Source: an uncultured Phascolarctobacterium sp.
Lineage (GTDB): Bacteria > Bacillota > Negativicutes > Acidaminococcales > Acidaminococcaceae
DNA: 5,121 nucleotides
NCBI GenBank assembly: GCA_934234275.1
Contig: CAKQHU010000101.1
Location: 1 to 5,121 of the forward strand
Reading direction: 5' to 3'
The notes under the pieces are model-generated. The model had not been told where the DNA came from, did no database searches, and saw only the letters and a program-made list of their open reading frames with translations. Position 1 is the first letter of the stretch. Every line of letters starts with the position of its first letter. Of the stretch, positions 4,103 through 5,121 are shown one piece after another. The position numbers and the translations under genes were made by a program.

Positions 4103-5121
4103 ATGATACTTTCTCAACGTATTCAAAGCCTGACAGCATCTCCTATCAGAAAGCTGTCCCCGTATGCTGACGCAGCCAAGGCTGCAGGTAAAAAGGTTTA
4201 TCATCTGAACATCGGCCAGCCTGATATTGCCACTCCGTCACAATTCATGGACAGTGTGCGTGAATTCCAGGCACCGGTAATCGCCTACAGTAATTCTAAA
4301 GGCGAAATGTTCCTCTTAAAAGCTGTACAGAAATATTATGCAGAAAAAGGCATGGATTATGCTATTGAAGATATTTTCGTTACCAACGGCGGCAGCGAGG
4401 CCCTGATTTTCGCAGTTATGGCTCTGTGCGACCCCGGCGACGAAATCATGGTTTTCGAACCCTTCTACGCTAACTACACCACCTTCTGCAAGGAGTTCGG
4501 CGCTAAAATCAACGCTGTTCCTAGCAGCGTAGAAAACGGCTACCACCTGCCAAGCGAAGAGGAAATCGAAAAGCACATCACTCCGAAAACCAAAGCAATT
4601 CTGCTGACCAACCCCGGCAATCCTACCGGCGTAGTTTATACCGAAGCAGAGCAGGACATGATTTCCCGCATCGTGCGCAAGCACAACCTGGCTTTAATCG
4701 CTGACGAGGTATACCGTGAATTCGTTTATGACGGTGCATATCGCAGCTTCGGCACCATGCCCGAGCTGGATGACAACCTGATTATCATCGATTCCGTTTC
4801 CAAACGCTACAGCGCCTGCGGTGCGCGCATCGGCTGCATCATCAGCAAAAACAAAGAGCTCAGCAAGCAGGTTATCAAATGTTGCCAGGCTCGTCTGTGC
4901 AGCCCGATTCTGGAGCAGGTTGGTGCAGCAGCTCTGTACACCACTCCGGCAAGCTATCTGGAAGAGGTTAACAAGGAATACAAAAAACGCCGCGATACCA
5001 TCGTTGCAGCTTTGAAGAAGCTCCCCGGCGTAAAGGCTTCCGACCCGAAGGGCGCTTTCTACATCATGGTTAACATGCCTGTTGACGATGCAGAAAAATT
5101 TGCTATCTGGACTCTGGAAAA
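4103..5121 (+). CDS. Class I/II PLP-dependent aminotransferase (AspC-like), 3' truncated by window end
   Basis: Cytoplasmic pyridoxal-phosphate enzyme of fold type I that transfers an amino group between an amino acid and a 2-oxo acid. The ATG at 4103 has AAGGAG 8 nt upstream (4089-4094). The window shows 339 codons plus two bases without a stop. Full members have about 390-400 residues, so roughly 55 are missing. Visible motifs are NIGQPDI (36-42), TNGGSEAL (94-101, cofactor-phosphate region), NPGNPTG (170-176, with N173 contacting the cofactor), DEVY (201-204, with D201 at the pyridine nitrogen and Y204), SVSKRYSACGARIG (231-244, with Schiff-base K234 and phosphate-binding R242) and GAFY (317-320). 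The C-terminal Arg that holds the substrate carboxylate lies beyond the window. RYSACGARIG replaces the commoner TYAMTGWRLG, which suggests a distinct subgroup, so aspartate specificity is not certain. It is transcribed divergently from the AbgT-type gene. Confidence 0.93.
   Translation, partial: MILSQRIQSLTASPIRKLSPYADAAKAAGKKVYHLNIGQPDIATPSQFMDSVREFQAPVIAYSNSKGEMFLLKAVQKYYAEKGMDYAIEDIFVTNGGSEALIFAVMALCDPGDEIMVFEPFYANYTTFCKEFGAKINAVPSSVENGYHLPSEEEIEKHITPKTKAILLTNPGNPTGVVYTEAEQDMISRIVRKHNLALIADEVYREFVYDGAYRSFGTMPELDDNLIIIDSVSKRYSACGARIGCIISKNKELSKQVIKCCQARLCSPILEQVGAAALYTTPASYLEEVNKEYKKRRDTIVAALKKLPGVKASDPKGAFYIMVNMPVDDAEKFAIWTLE

Noticed and set aside
4316..4684. 122-codon open frame on the minus strand inside the aminotransferase gene
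   Set aside because: It lies opposite the core motifs of the aminotransferase and has no support of its own.

Overview
The window looks like chromosomal DNA of a low-to-mid GC Firmicutes-type bacterium. Promoters, Shine-Dalgarno sites and intrinsic terminators are of that kind. Two dispersed hairpin-type intergenic repeats and the protein styles remind me of gut Negativicutes (Phascolarctobacterium/Acidaminococcus-like). That placement is inferred from memory, not from a search.

Layout, left to right. (1) Positions 6-506 (+): the end, or possibly all, of a small membrane protein with a long acidic C-terminal tail, of unknown function, closed by an intrinsic terminator (526-553). (2) Positions 601-676 (-): a complete tRNA-Ala(UGC) with encoded CCA. 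It has its own near-consensus promoter (715-743) and its own perfect-stem terminator (560-590), so it meets gene 1 tail to tail across two back-to-back terminators. (3) Positions 751-1995 (-): peptidase T (pepT), an M20-family zinc tripeptidase with all expected metal ligands, behind its own extended -10 promoter at 2118-2126. (4) Positions 1996-2296: a repeat-rich gap holding two different intergenic elements, one of them inside the pepT leader. (5) Positions 2297-3850 (-): an AbgT-family transporter of about 517 residues with the family's conserved W/R/D/P residues. (6) Positions 3851-4102: an AT-rich divergent control region with an extended -10 promoter on each side and a near-perfect 11-bp inverted repeat (3991-4021) that looks like an operator. 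(7) Positions 4103 to the right edge (+): a class I/II PLP-dependent aminotransferase, cut off by the window.

Functionally, the transporter and PepT point the same way and together resemble a scavenging module: an AbgT carrier for p-aminobenzoyl-glutamate or small peptides, paired with an M20 peptidase. The divergent aminotransferase could then work on released amino acids. That linkage is inference from neighbourhood. No mobile element, CRISPR array, phage gene or defence gene is visible. The parts most worth a second look are the operator-like inverted repeat and the two intergenic repeat elements.
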